Assembly (NCBI GenBank): GCA_016790635.1
Contig: JAEUOR010000002.1
Location: 124,001-188,000, forward strand
DNA length: 64,000 bases
Direction: 5' to 3'
DNA from: Burkholderiales bacterium
GTDB lineage: Bacteria; Pseudomonadota; Gammaproteobacteria; Burkholderiales; JAEUOS01
In this document: positions 45,567-54,191 of the stretch, one piece after another
How positions within the stretch are numbered: position 1 is the stretch's first letter
Layout of the letters: each line of letters begins with the position of its first letter
Position numbers and translations under genes: made by a program
The notes under the pieces: generated by a model
Database searches by the model: none
Told to the model about the DNA's origin: nothing
The model's input: only the letters and a program-made list of their open reading frames with translations

Positions 45567-45579
45567 CTTGATCGAATGT

Positions 45580-45596
45580 TGTCGAAAAATCTTACA
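45580..45596 (+). promoter_or_regulatory. Upstream activating element of a PEP-CTERM gene
   Basis: TGTCGAAAAATCTTACA. Fifteen of 17 bases are identical to the element at 53097-53113 before the other PEP-CTERM gene, and each copy is a short distance upstream of a sigma-54-type promoter. A PrsR/EpsR-type enhancer-binding protein is the likely ligand; that is inference from known exosortase systems. Confidence 0.65.
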
Positions 45597-45658
45597 CTTG
45601 CCGCAACCACGCGGCAAGATTGCTTCCTATTAACATGATATATAAAGAGTTTTATATT

Positions 45659-45675
45659 TTGGCGTGAAGATTGCT
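45659..45675 (+). promoter_or_regulatory. Sigma-54-type promoter of a PEP-CTERM gene
   Basis: TTGGCGTGAAGATTGCT has GG at 45661-45662 and GC at 45673-45674 with exactly 10 nt between, the -24/-12 arrangement of RpoN promoters. Transcription would start near 45685, about 37 nt before the ATG. Confidence 0.68.
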
Positions 45676-45721
45676 CATGATTGGTATGACAGCCCCGTCA
45701 GTTCATATGAAAGGATCTGAA

Positions 45722-46423
45722 ATGGCCAAATTTGGAAAACTCGCGGTCGCCGGGCTGCTCGGTATAGCATTGGTGGGCGGCGCAAACGCGGCGGCGATCG
45801 GGAGTCGCGCTGCCCTGCAAGTGCTGCTCGGCGGCCCCGGGACCCTCGAAAACTTCGAGGGCTACTCGGTCGGGGCAGGGGGCGCGACCGGCGTATCGTG
45901 TGATACGGGCAGCGTGCTCAACGCGTCCTCGATTTGCGACGGTCAAGGGCCTGGACTTGTCAACTCCGGCATTTCCCTTATCAAGACCGGCGGCGGCTTC
46001 CAGTGGGACGGCGCCGGCTATTTTGGCGCACCATCGAGAGAGTTCCTGATCGGCGCAGGGGCGAGCCAGCCTCTGATCGTTGACTTTACCTCTGCCGTGA
46101 ACGCGTTCGGGCTTGACCTTCGCGCATTTAGCGGCTACGACGCGACCGCCAGCATCGACATTTTTGCAGCGGACGATGTCACCGTTATCGGCACGCTATC
46201 CGGTGTCGCGCTTGGCTCAGACGGTATTCCAGTTTTTGCTGGCTGGGAGGATGCGGGCGGTATCGGCGGTTTTTCGCTGAGTCAGTCCGGGCAATCCTGG
46301 TCTCCCATCATCGACAATGTTGAATGGGGTGGCGCACGCAACAACACGCCAGAACCCGGATCGCTGGCACTTCTGGGCCTGGCCCTGGGGGCGGTCGGTC
46401 TTAGCCGTCGCAAGCGCACCTAG
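45722..46423 (+). CDS. PEP-CTERM sorting-domain protein
   Basis: A 233-residue exported protein with a signal peptide (cut near GGANA-AAIG) and the exosortase signal NTPEPGSLALLGLALGAVGLSRRKR at the end. The mature part is Gly/Ala/Ser-rich and probably beta-stranded, with one Cys pair (CDTGS and SICDG). I cannot assign a function. It starts at ATG 45722 after AAAGGA, lies behind a sigma-54-type promoter and is closed by a strong terminator. Confidence 0.85.
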   Translation: MAKFGKLAVAGLLGIALVGGANAAAIGSRAALQVLLGGPGTLENFEGYSVGAGGATGVSCDTGSVLNASSICDGQGPGLVNSGISLIKTGGGFQWDGAGYFGAPSREFLIGAGASQPLIVDFTSAVNAFGLDLRAFSGYDATASIDIFAADDVTVIGTLSGVALGSDGIPVFAGWEDAGGIGGFSLSQSGQSWSPIIDNVEWGGARNNTPEPGSLALLGLALGAVGLSRRKRT

Positions 46424-46442
46424 CGCAGCGGCCAGTCCTCAA

Positions 46443-46475
46443 CAAAAACCCCGCGCATGCGGGGTTTTTTTTGTT
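46443..46475. terminator. Bidirectional Rho-independent terminator
   Basis: CCCCGC (46449-46454) pairs with GCGGGG (46459-46464) around GCAT. It is flanked by AAAAA on one side and eight T on the other, so it works for both the PEP-CTERM gene and the convergent aldehyde dehydrogenase gene. Confidence 0.9.
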
Positions 46476-46504
46476 TCGTCGCGAGTATTCAGACCCGCAG
46501 GTTC

Positions 46505-47977
46505 TCACATCATCTGCGTCACGAACTTGAAGTTCAGATACGAGTCGATCGCCTCGCTGCCGCCCTCCGACCCATAGCCGGAATCCTTGACCCCGCCGAA
46601 CGGAGTCTCGGGCAGCGCCAGCCCGTGGTGATTGATCGACACCATGCCCGATTCGATCGCCGAACTGATGGCCCCGGCGGTCTTGAGCGAGGTCGTGTAG
46701 GCGTAGGACGCCAAGCCCCAGGGCAGTCGATTGGCCTCGGTGGCGACTTCGTCGAAGGTCTTGAAGGCAACGATGGGCGAGATCGGGCCGAAGGGCTCGT
46801 CGTTCATGATGTTCGTCTCCCGGGACACCCCGGTCAGGACCGTGGGCTCGAAGAAGTTGCCCTTGTCGCCGATGCGGCTGCCGCCGGTCACGACCTTGGC
46901 GCCCTTGGCGAGCGCGTCGTCGACCAGCTTTTCCATCGCCGCACTGCGCCGCGGATTGGCCAGCGGTCCCATGGTCGTGCTCGCTTCCAGGCCGTTGCCG
47001 ACCTTGAGCGCCCGGGAGGCCGCGATGAAGTGCTCGGTGAACTCGTCAAGCACCTTTTCCTGGACCAGAAAGCGCGTCGGCGAGACGCACACCTGGCCGG
47101 CGTTGCGGTACTTGGCGCCTGCCAGGAGCTTGGCCGCGCGCGGGACGTCGGCGTCGTCGAAGACGATCGCCGGCGCGTGCCCGCCCAGTTCCATGGTCAC
47201 GCGCTTCATGTGCGCGCCCGCCAGGGCCGCGAGCTGCTTGCCGACCGGGGTCGAGCCGGTGAAGGTGATCTTGCGGATGATCGGGCTCTTGATCAGGTAC
47301 TCGGAGATCTCGGAGGGAACGCCGTAGACCAGCTGCACCACGCCGGCCGGCACGCCGGCATCGACAAAGGCCTGCACCAGTTGCGCGGGCGAGGCGGGGG
47401 TCTCTTCGGGAGCCTTGATGATGATCGAGCAGCCGGTCGTGAGGGCGGCCGACAGCTTGCGCACGATCTGGTTGACCGGGAAGTTCCAGGGGGTGAATGC
47501 GGCCACCGGGCCGACCGGCTCGCGGATGACCAGTTGCATGACGTTGTCGGCACGCGAGGGAATCACGCGGCCGTAGGCGCGCCGGCCTTCCTCGGCGAAC
47601 CAGTCGATGGTGTCGGCGCCGGCCATGATCTCGAGCTTGGCTTCGACCAGGGGCTTGCCCTGTTCCATGGTCATGAGGCGGCCGATGCCCTCGGCGCGTT
47701 CGCGCATCAGGTCAGCCGCCTTGCGAAGAATCTTGTAGCGGTCGAAGGCACCGACCTTGCGCCATTGGCGAAAGCCCTTGTCGGACGCGGCCAGCGCGCG
47801 GTCCAGGTCGGCGATCTCGGCGCGCGCGACCGTCGCGATCTGCTCGCCGGTCGCGGGATTGACCACCGGCAAGGTGCGTCCGCCGCTGCCTTCGCACCAG
47901 GCGCCGTCGATGAAAAGATGGGTGTTGGCATAGCGCACTTCGGCGCCAGCCAAGAGTTTGGGGTCGATGCGGTCCAT
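46505..47977 (-). CDS. gabD: NAD(P)-dependent succinate-semialdehyde dehydrogenase-like aldehyde dehydrogenase
   Basis: A 490-residue aldehyde dehydrogenase. The catalytic Cys is in [12 protein letters not shown], the general-base Glu is in [12 protein letters not shown], and the cofactor loop is [16 protein letters not shown]. The closing [19 protein letters not shown] is typical of the GabD group. It oxidises an aldehyde such as succinate semialdehyde to the acid; the exact substrate is inferred from overall resemblance. It is a single gene convergent with the PEP-CTERM gene. Confidence 0.85.
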   Translation of the reverse strand: MDRIDPKLLAGAEVRYANTHLFIDGAWCEGSGGRTLPVVNPATGEQIATVARAEIADLDRALAASDKGFRQWRKVGAFDRYKILRKAADLMRERAEGIGRLMTMEQGKPLVEAKLEIMAGADTIDWFAEEGRRAYGRVIPSRADNVMQLVIREPVGPVAAFTPWNFPVNQIVRKLSAALTTGCSIIIKAPEETPASPAQLVQAFVDAGVPAGVVQLVYGVPSEISEYLIKSPIIRKITFTGSTPVGKQLAALAGAHMKRVTMELGGHAPAIVFDDADVPRAAKLLAGAKYRNAGQVCVSPTRFLVQEKVLDEFTEHFIAASRALKVGNGLEASTTMGPLANPRRSAAMEKLVDDALAKGAKVVTGGSRIGDKGNFFEPTVLTGVSRETNIMNDEPFGPISPIVAFKTFDEVATEANRLPWGLASYAYTTSLKTAGAISSAIESGMVSINHHGLALPETPFGGVKDSGYGSEGGSEAIDSYLNFKFVTQMM

Positions 47978-48166
47978 GGGGAGAATTCCTTTGGGTCTGC
48001 CGGAAAGGGCGCAAGACTACCAAATCCGGCTGCCGCCGGCGTCGCGGCGCGGCCGGAGCGCGGAAGCGCCGGGGTATCATTCCCTTAGGCCAAGGCGACG
48101 CGATGTCGGAACAGGGCACGCGCAAGACGACGCCGCGCGCCGTCGGTTTCATTTTTCGGAGGCAGC

Positions 48167-49135
48167 ATGATTCATCGTCGCAGCTTTCTCTTAGCCGCGG
48201 GTGCAGCGGGACTTTCCGTCGGTGCGCGCGCCCAGCAGGCTGCTCCCTACCCGACCAAGCCGGTGCGGGTGATCGTCGCCTCCGGCGCGGGCTCGGGAGA
48301 CGATTTCACGACCCGCCTGGTCGCCGCGCGCATGGGCGAGCTGCTGGGCCAGCAGTTCATCGTCGAGAACCGGCCCGGCGCCGGCGGCATGATCGGCCAG
48401 ACCGCGGTCGCCAAGGCGGCGCCGGACGGCTATACCCTGCTCCTGGCCGGCGGTTCGATGGCAGGTTCGCACTACGTCAATGCCAACATGGGCTACGACC
48501 TGATGCGCGACTTCACGCCGATCTCGCTCATCGAGGTAGTGCCGTGGGGATTCGTCGCCAACGCTGCGCTGCCGGTCAAGAACGCGCGCGAATTGATCGC
48601 CTATGCACGTGCGCGGCCCGGCAAGCTCAACTACGGCACCATCGGGGTCGGACAGATCCCCTACTGGGCCGTGAAGCTCTTCAATCGCATGGCCGGCATC
48701 GAAGCGGTCGAGGTGGTCTACAAGGGCACGGCCGAGGCCATGATCGATGTCGCCGGGGGGCGCCTGGACTATTTCTTTCCGCCGATTCCGGCGGCCCAAA
48801 CCAGCCGCGACAAGGTGCGCATCGTGGCGGTGACCTCGCGCAATCGCTCCGACGCGTGGCCCGACGTGCCCACCTTGAACGAGGACGCGCTGCCCGGCTA
48901 CGAGATGACCGCCTGGCGCAGCTTCATGGGCCCGGCAGGATTGCCGCGCCCCATCGTCGAGACGCTCAACCGCGCCGTCGGGCAGAGCCTGGCGACTCCG
49001 GAGGTGCGCGAGCGACTGATCAAGAGCGGTTCGGTGCCCACGCCCAGCACGCCGGAGGAACTGCGCGCGCGCTATGCAGACTGGATGCGCATCTTCGGGC
49101 AGATCGCCAAGGACGTCGGCCTGAAACCGCAGTAA
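48167..49135 (+). CDS. Bug/TctC-family substrate-binding protein (5), Tat-like signal
   Basis: A 322-residue protein with the signal MIHRRSFLLAAGAAGLSVGA, whose RRSFL is a twin-arginine-type motif unlike the other Bug proteins here. The Bug blocks YPTKPVRVIVASGAGSGDDF, ENRPGAGGMIGQTA, VVYKGTAEAMIDVAGG and EDALPGYEMTAWRS follow. The G-D-D-F in the first block departs from the usual GGxTD. It is monocistronic, convergent with the molybdenum hydroxylase genes. Confidence 0.9.
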   Translation: MIHRRSFLLAAGAAGLSVGARAQQAAPYPTKPVRVIVASGAGSGDDFTTRLVAARMGELLGQQFIVENRPGAGGMIGQTAVAKAAPDGYTLLLAGGSMAGSHYVNANMGYDLMRDFTPISLIEVVPWGFVANAALPVKNARELIAYARARPGKLNYGTIGVGQIPYWAVKLFNRMAGIEAVEVVYKGTAEAMIDVAGGRLDYFFPPIPAAQTSRDKVRIVAVTSRNRSDAWPDVPTLNEDALPGYEMTAWRSFMGPAGLPRPIVETLNRAVGQSLATPEVRERLIKSGSVPTPSTPEELRARYADWMRIFGQIAKDVGLKPQ

Positions 49136-49183
49136 GCCGCAACAGGCCGCGATGGGGCGCGACAGCGCGCCCGGTGTTGCGCC

Positions 49184-51556
49184 CTACACCTTGCCCAGCG
49201 CCTTCAGCAGGCGCTCGGGCGTGAACGGCATCTCCGTCACGCGCGCGCCAAAAGGCGACAGCGCGTCGTTGATCGCGTTCATGACCGCGCCGGGCGCGCC
49301 GGCCGTGCCTGCCTCGCCGGCGCCCTTGGCGCCCAGCTCGGAGGACCGGGTCGGCGTCTCGACGTGGCCCACCACCATGTCGGGCATCTCGGCGGCCATC
49401 GGCAACAGGTAGTCGGCCAAGTTGCCGTTCTTGAGGTTGCCTTCGTCGTCGTAGAGGATCTCTTCCCACATCGCCGCGCCGATGCCCTGCGCGATGCCGC
49501 CGCGGATCTGCTCGTCGACCAGGAGCGGGTTGATGATGGTGCCGCAGTCCTCGACCATCCAGTGCTTGAGGAGCTTGACAAAGCCGGTCTCGGCATCCAC
49601 CTCCACGTAGCTGGCCGAGATGCCGTTGGTGAAGACGAAAGGCCAGTCGCGCTGGCCGTACTGGCGCGTCACCGACAGCTGGGGCGAGAATTCCCGCGGC
49701 AGGGTGTCGGGCCGGTACTGGCCGATGCGCGCTGCTTCCGCCAGCGACAGCAGCGACTCGCCCGTGGCCGCGTCGACGATCGAGCCCTGGCGCAGGTCCA
49801 GTCCGGCGGCGTCGCGCGTGAGGATCACGCCGGCCAAGGCCAGGATGTTGCGCTTCAGGTCATGCCCGGCCTGCAGGGCCGCTTCGCCGCCGATGCCGGC
49901 GCCGCGCGAGGCCCAGGTGCCGCCGCCATAAGGCGTAGTGTCGGTATCGCCGGTGATGACCTTGACGTGTTCGACCGGGATGCCGACGCTGCTTGCCACC
50001 ACCTGGGCGATGGCGCCTTCGGTGCCCTGGCCCTGCTCGGTCACGCCGGTGAGCGCGGTCACCCAGCCGGTGGGTTCGAGGCGCAGGGTGCAGCCATCCT
50101 GCGAGGAGATGCGCGCCCCGCCGACGCCGTAGAAGGCCGCCGAGGGGTTGGTCACCTCGATCAGCGCGGCCAGGCCGATGCCACGATGGATGCCCTTGGC
50201 GCGCAACGCCTTCTGCTCGGCGCGCAGGGCGTCGTAATCCATGAGTTGCTTGAGTTTCTCCAGGCAGGCGTGGTGCGAGAGCGCCTCGAACTTCATTCCC
50301 GAGGCCGAGGTGTACGGATACGCGTCGTCGGCAATCAGGTTGCGCCGCCTGAATTCGGCCGGGTCGAGCCCGAGCTTTTGCGCGGCGTGATCGACCAGTC
50401 CTTCGGTTACCGCCACCGCGATCGGGTGCCCCACCGCGCGGTACTGGCAGGTCGGCGTCTTGTTCTGGAACACCACGCGCAGGTTGGCCAGGTAATGCTT
50501 GAAGTCATAGGGGCCGCCGGTCAGGTTGACGACCTGGTTGCCCTCGACCGCGCTGGTGCGCGGGTAGACCGAGTAGGGGCCGATGCCGGTCAGGTCATCG
50601 AGTTCGAAGGCCAGGATGCGCCCGTCGCGGTCGGCCGCCAGTCGCGCCCGCACGCGGTGCTCGCGCGCGTGGATGTCGGTGGACATGGATTCCAGCCGGT
50701 CGGCGCTGTAGCGGATCGGCCGTCCGAGCAGGCGCGCCACGCCGACCACGGCCATCTCGTCGGGGTAGACGTGGACCTTGATGCCGAAGCTGCCGCCCAC
50801 GTCCGGGGCGATCACGCGCACGTTGGCCTCGGGGATCTCGAGGTGGCGCGCGAAGATGTCGCGCATCATGTGCGGCGCCTGGTTGTTGAGCCAGACCGTG
50901 AGCTGGTTCTCGGAGGCGTTGTAGTCGGCGGTGATCGCGCGCGGCTCCAGGCATACGCCGGTGTGGCGGCCGAAGCGGAAGATGTCCTCGACCACCACGT
51001 GCGCCTTGGCGAACACCTCGGCGACGCCGCCGGTGTCCACGCCGCGCGTGAAGGCCAGGTTGTCGCCCAGGTCCGGGTGGATCACCGGCGTGCCCGGGTC
51101 GAGCGCGGTCTCCATGTCGGTCACCGCCGGCAGCGGTTCGTAGTCGACTTCCACCAGCAGCGCCGCGTCCTCGGCCTGTGCGCGCGTCTGCGCCACCACC
51201 ACCGCGACCGCTTCGCCCTGCCAGGTGACGCGGCCCAGCGCCACCGCGTACTGCGGCGCTGATTTCATGCCCTTGAAGTGCGACAGGGTCGCGACCCAGG
51301 GCGAGACCGCCTTGGCCACATCCGCGCCGGCGCCGCACCAGAACACGCCCTTGGCGCGGCGCGCGGGGTCGAGATTTAGGCGCGTGATGCGCGCGTGCGC
51401 GTGCGGGCTCCTGACGAAGGCGGCGTGCAGCTCGCGCGGCAGGCGCAGGTCGTCGACAAAGCGCCCGCGCCCGGCCAGAAGGCGCTTGGCATTGGGGCGC
51501 GGCGTGTCGGTGCCGATGTAAGTGGTCGGCTGGATGCCGGGGATCGGGGCGTTCAT
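49184..51556 (-). CDS. Molybdenum hydroxylase large subunit (xanthine dehydrogenase / CoxL family)
   Basis: The 790-residue molybdopterin-binding subunit has IGTDTPRPNAKRLLAGRGRFVDDL at its start, QAPHMMRDIFARHLEIPEANVRVIAPDVGGSFGIK in the middle, and the C-terminal GAKGAGEAGTAGAPGAVMNAINDAL with the catalytic Glu (key: VGGSFGIK, GAKGAGEAG). In place of the AYRCSFR loop of true CO dehydrogenase it has TCQYRAVGHP, so it is an aldehyde- or heterocycle-type hydroxylase, not a CO oxidiser. Its ATG overlaps the small-subunit stop. Confidence 0.92.
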   Translation of the reverse strand: MNAPIPGIQPTTYIGTDTPRPNAKRLLAGRGRFVDDLRLPRELHAAFVRSPHAHARITRLNLDPARRAKGVFWCGAGADVAKAVSPWVATLSHFKGMKSAPQYAVALGRVTWQGEAVAVVVAQTRAQAEDAALLVEVDYEPLPAVTDMETALDPGTPVIHPDLGDNLAFTRGVDTGGVAEVFAKAHVVVEDIFRFGRHTGVCLEPRAITADYNASENQLTVWLNNQAPHMMRDIFARHLEIPEANVRVIAPDVGGSFGIKVHVYPDEMAVVGVARLLGRPIRYSADRLESMSTDIHAREHRVRARLAADRDGRILAFELDDLTGIGPYSVYPRTSAVEGNQVVNLTGGPYDFKHYLANLRVVFQNKTPTCQYRAVGHPIAVAVTEGLVDHAAQKLGLDPAEFRRRNLIADDAYPYTSASGMKFEALSHHACLEKLKQLMDYDALRAEQKALRAKGIHRGIGLAALIEVTNPSAAFYGVGGARISSQDGCTLRLEPTGWVTALTGVTEQGQGTEGAIAQVVASSVGIPVEHVKVITGDTDTTPYGGGTWASRGAGIGGEAALQAGHDLKRNILALAGVILTRDAAGLDLRQGSIVDAATGESLLSLAEAARIGQYRPDTLPREFSPQLSVTRQYGQRDWPFVFTNGISASYVEVDAETGFVKLLKHWMVEDCGTIINPLLVDEQIRGGIAQGIGAAMWEEILYDDEGNLKNGNLADYLLPMAAEMPDMVVGHVETPTRSSELGAKGAGEAGTAGAPGAVMNAINDALSPFGARVTEMPFTPERLLKALGKV

Positions 51557-52056
51557 GCGACCTCCTTGCCGAGCGCGCGGCCGGCGGCGCGATCCTTGAT
51601 GGTCGCCTCGATGGCATCGACGATCGCCTCGTAGCCGGTGCAGCGGCAGTAATTGCCGGACAGGCACTCGCGGATGGCTTCGCGCGATGCGGTCCTGTTG
51701 GCCTCGATGAAGGCGCTGGCGGCCATCAGCATCCCCGGTGTGCAGTAGCCGCATTGCAGCGCGTTGCGTTCATGAAAACGCGATTGCAGGTCCGCGATCG
51801 TGCCGTTCGCGGACAAGCCCTCGACGGTCCACACCTCGCTGCCTTCGAGCTGGCAGGCCAGCACCAGGCAGCCGCGCACGATCTCGCCGTCCACGCGCAC
51901 CGTGCAGGCGCCGCAGACGCCGTGCTCGCAGCCGACGTGCGAGCCGGTCAAGGCGAGTTCGTTCCGCAGGAAGTCGATCAGGTGGGTGCGCGGCTCGACC
52001 GCGCGGGTCACGGCCTCGCCGTTGACCTTGAGATTGAGAGTGACTTGGTGGTCCAT
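51553..52056 (-). CDS. Molybdenum hydroxylase [2Fe-2S] small subunit (CoxS family)
   Basis: A 167-residue protein with two iron-sulfur clusters. The plant-type cluster uses Cys43, Cys48, Cys51 and Cys63 (CEHGVCGAC). The helical-domain cluster uses Cys102, Cys105, Cys137 and Cys139 (CGYC and CRC). It carries electrons from the Mo centre to FAD. It lies between the FAD subunit (13 nt upstream) and the large subunit (4-nt overlap), giving the order M-S-L. Confidence 0.95.
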   Translation of the reverse strand: MDHQVTLNLKVNGEAVTRAVEPRTHLIDFLRNELALTGSHVGCEHGVCGACTVRVDGEIVRGCLVLACQLEGSEVWTVEGLSANGTIADLQSRFHERNALQCGYCTPGMLMAASAFIEANRTASREAIRECLSGNYCRCTGYEAIVDAIEATIKDRAAGRALGKEVA

Positions 52057-52069
52057 GGCAGGTTTTCCT

Positions 52070-52921
52070 TCAGGCGGCGAGGCGCTTGACGAGGCGTGCG
52101 AGCAGCACGCCGGACAGGTGCAGCTTGGTGGCGCGGCTGTTGGTCAGGTCGGCGATCGGGTCGAGGTCGGCTTCCAGGGCGCTCTTTGCGCTGGCCACGG
52201 CGGCCTCGTCGCCGCTACTGCCCTCGAGCGCGGCCATCGCGCCGCGCGCCAGACGCGCGCGATCGGAGGTGCCGAAGTACGCCACCCGGACCGATATGAG
52301 GTTCGCTCCCTTCCGCCCTGCCGTGACGAAGGCGCCTGCGATCGCGTAGTCGCCGCTGCGGCGCACCAGTTCCCCGAAGGCCGCGCGGCGGCCTGCCACC
52401 AGCGGCACACGCACCGCGGTCAGGACTTCATCGGGCGCCAGCGCGGTCTCATAGAGGCCTTTGAAGAACCCGTCCGCCTCCAGGCGCCGCTCGCCACGGC
52501 TGGAGACGACGTCGAAGCGCATCGCAAAGGCCAGCGCGGCGGCCGGCCATTCGGCGGCCGGATCGGCCAGCGCGATCGACCCGCCGATGGTGCCGCGATT
52601 GCGGATCGCGGGATGAGCGATCTGGCGCGCCGCCTCGGCCAGCGCAGGCAGGTGGCGCGCCACGTCGGCGGAGGTTTCGATGTCGGCGTGCCGGGTCAGC
52701 GCACCGATGACCATCTCGTCGCCGTCGATGCGGATGCCGCGCAGCGTGGCGATGCGCGAGATGTCGATCAGGATCTCGGGCTGCGACAGGCGCAGGTTGA
52801 GCGAAGGGATCAGGCTCTGGCCGCCGGCCAAGAGTCGGGCGCCCGAGCCGTGGGCGTCAAGCATGGCGCAGGCCGCCGCCAGCGAATCGGCGCGACGGTA
52901 GGCGAAGGGGTGGGGTTTCAT
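52070..52921 (-). CDS. Molybdenum hydroxylase FAD-binding subunit (CoxM family)
   Basis: A 283-residue protein with the FAD pyrophosphate loop GARLLAGGQSLIPSLNLRL, the second loop NRGTIGGSIALADPAAEWPA and a C-terminal CO_deh_flav_C domain. It is the first gene of the three-subunit hydroxylase operon. Transcription must begin in the AT-rich stretch to its right (52922-53311), which it shares with the divergent PEP-CTERM gene. Confidence 0.93.
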   Translation of the reverse strand: MKPHPFAYRRADSLAAACAMLDAHGSGARLLAGGQSLIPSLNLRLSQPEILIDISRIATLRGIRIDGDEMVIGALTRHADIETSADVARHLPALAEAARQIAHPAIRNRGTIGGSIALADPAAEWPAAALAFAMRFDVVSSRGERRLEADGFFKGLYETALAPDEVLTAVRVPLVAGRRAAFGELVRRSGDYAIAGAFVTAGRKGANLISVRVAYFGTSDRARLARGAMAALEGSSGDEAAVASAKSALEADLDPIADLTNSRATKLHLSGVLLARLVKRLAA

Positions 52922-53096
52922 ATGGAATGCAGAATGGCCAAGGGTAGAAGAGTCATATTACCGAAGCTGGTTGCAGTGAAAGGTATGCGAATCGCGGGCT
53001 GCTCCCGCACGCGATGTCGCGCGGTCTTCATGGTCACCGGATACAGGTACAGCGCAACGCATTGACAACAGAAGCTCGGTGCCCGGAAGCAAGTGG

Positions 53097-53113
53097 TGTC
53101 GAAAAAATTTACA
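53097..53113 (+). promoter_or_regulatory. Upstream activating element of a second PEP-CTERM gene
   Basis: TGTCGAAAAAATTTACA, nearly identical to the element at 45580-45596 although the two genes are otherwise unrelated in sequence. It has TGT and ACA ends like a degenerate dyad. Confidence 0.65.
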
Positions 53114-53228
53114 CTTTGGGTCGAATTGGTCATTCGGTGTCTCGAATATGCCTCCAGAATAGAGCCAGACGACAAAAAACCCTTTCCAATTCAGAAATTT
53201 ATCGGCCGCGAGTACTTTGGCGACCGAT

Positions 53229-53245
53229 TTGGCGCGTTTCGTGCT
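53229..53245 (+). promoter_or_regulatory. Sigma-54-type promoter of the second PEP-CTERM gene
   Basis: TTGGCGCGTTTCGTGCT has GG at 53231-53232 and GC at 53243-53244 with exactly 10 nt between. Its start point would be near 53255. A weaker alternative is TTTGCGTCAAGATTGTT around 53268-53284, which resembles the 45659 promoter but lacks the GG. Confidence 0.58.
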
Positions 53246-53311
53246 TTTAACCTTGAACGACGGTAGCTTTGCGTCAAGATTGTTCGAATTTTCAGATCGG
53301 AGATTGAATCC

Positions 53312-53980
53312 ATGAAGGTCCTCAAGAGTTTATTTGTCGCAACAGCACTTTTCGCGGGATTGGCGGGCTCATCGGCCGCACTTACGATCACCAAGTCACC
53401 CGACCTCGGGGCCTACTGGTCGCCGATTTCGAACAACAGCACCTACATTTACGCCAACAGTTTTGTTGCTTCGGCGGGTGGAAACGTGACGGGCCTGGGG
53501 ACTTGGCTGCTGGGTGACGATGGTCCGGACATTCGGTTTCAGGTGTATGGGTCGATTGGTGGCAACCCTGCGAATGGGCCGGACTCGACCAATGTTCTAG
53601 CGACGACGGGCGTAATCGCAGGGATGTCGCTAAACAGTCTGACTTTCATCGACGGCGGCTTGGTAACCAGCCTCATGGCGTTGACGATGGGCGAAACGTA
53701 CTGGTTTGGAGCCAGCGTGGTTGGGATTGCGGGGGGCGGAAGCGGTTCCTACCAAACCGGCGGCCATACCCAGAACTCCGCGTTTGCCGACAACGGCACG
53801 TTTTGGTATTCCAATGACGTCAACGGACTCTTGTTCGATGGACAGGCTCTTACACCTGAAATGGCCTTTAGCGTGACCATTGACAGTGCAGTTGTACCGG
53901 AACCGGATAGCCTCGCACTGCTTGCTCTGGGCCTGCTTGCCGCCGGCACGCTGCGCGCGCGTCGCGCCATCAAGACCTGA
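53312..53980 (+). CDS. PEP-CTERM sorting-domain protein
   Basis: A 222-residue exported protein with a signal peptide (MKVLKSLFVATALFAGLAGS, cut near SSA) and the C-terminal VVPEPDSLALLALGLLAAGTLRARR exosortase signal. The mature part is rich in Gly, Asn, Ser and Thr with aromatic residues, probably a beta-sandwich of the choice-of-anchor type. Function is not recognisable. Codon use is less GC-biased than its neighbours, as often seen in surface proteins. It has its own promoter elements and terminator. Confidence 0.85.
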   Translation: MKVLKSLFVATALFAGLAGSSAALTITKSPDLGAYWSPISNNSTYIYANSFVASAGGNVTGLGTWLLGDDGPDIRFQVYGSIGGNPANGPDSTNVLATTGVIAGMSLNSLTFIDGGLVTSLMALTMGETYWFGASVVGIAGGGSGSYQTGGHTQNSAFADNGTFWYSNDVNGLLFDGQALTPEMAFSVTIDSAVVPEPDSLALLALGLLAAGTLRARRAIKT

Positions 53981-54003
53981 TGACCTGATCGGCGATGGTC
54001 GTT

Positions 54004-54031
54004 GTCGCCGCCTTCGGGCGGCGTTTTTTTT
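54004..54031 (+). terminator. Rho-independent terminator after the PEP-CTERM gene
   Basis: CGCCGCC (54006-54012) and GGCGGCG (54017-54023) form a 7-bp stem with a TTCG tetraloop, followed by eight T. A second palindrome GGGCGCGCCC (54045-54054) with seven T follows directly. Confidence 0.9.
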
Positions 54032-54107
54032 GTGTGCCCGGCCCGGGCGCGCCCTTTTTTTCATCCGCCCCTTGCCGAACTGCATGCCGCGCGGTGCGGG
54101 AGGCGAT

Positions 54108-54167
54108 CAGTCAGGTATCCTGACTGCCCCTATCCCGATTGAGCGCACGGAACCACACGACTAGGGG
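54108..54167. promoter_or_regulatory. Nested palindromes upstream of the two-domain VOC gene
   Basis: CAGTCAGG-TAT-CCTGACTG (54108-54126) is a perfect 8-3-8 inverted repeat. It is immediately followed by CCCCTA (54127-54132), whose complement TAGGGG recurs at 54162-54167. The block ends 24 nt before the VOC start, so an operator or a 5'-leader structure is plausible. Confidence 0.45.
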
Positions 54168-54191
54168 TTTCTGGCAATTTGGAATCGGAGC

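Larger units (their letters stand above)
52922..53311. other. AT-rich intergenic region, divergent promoters, no gene seen
   Basis: This 390-nt stretch is much richer in A+T than its surroundings. I found no convincing coding frame on either strand. It contains the PEP-CTERM activating element, a sigma-54-type promoter for the plus-strand gene and, by position, the promoter of the molybdenum hydroxylase operon. Confidence 0.6.

Noticed and set aside
49364-51262. A 632-codon open frame antisense to the molybdenum hydroxylase large subunit
   Set aside because: Low-complexity His/Arg/Gly/Val composition typical of an antisense shadow; the sense protein is complete and conserved.
49184-52921. 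Carbon-monoxide dehydrogenase
   Set aside because: The large subunit lacks the AYRCSFR loop with the Mo/Cu-coordinating Cys.
45580-53113. The two 17-nt repeats as ends of a mobile element
   Set aside because: They are in the same orientation, each lies before a PEP-CTERM gene with sigma-54-type sites, and no transposase lies between.
52918-53175. An 85-codon minus-strand frame in the AT-rich spacer
   Set aside because: No ribosome site, no domain, and it covers the PEP-CTERM activating element; composition looks non-coding.
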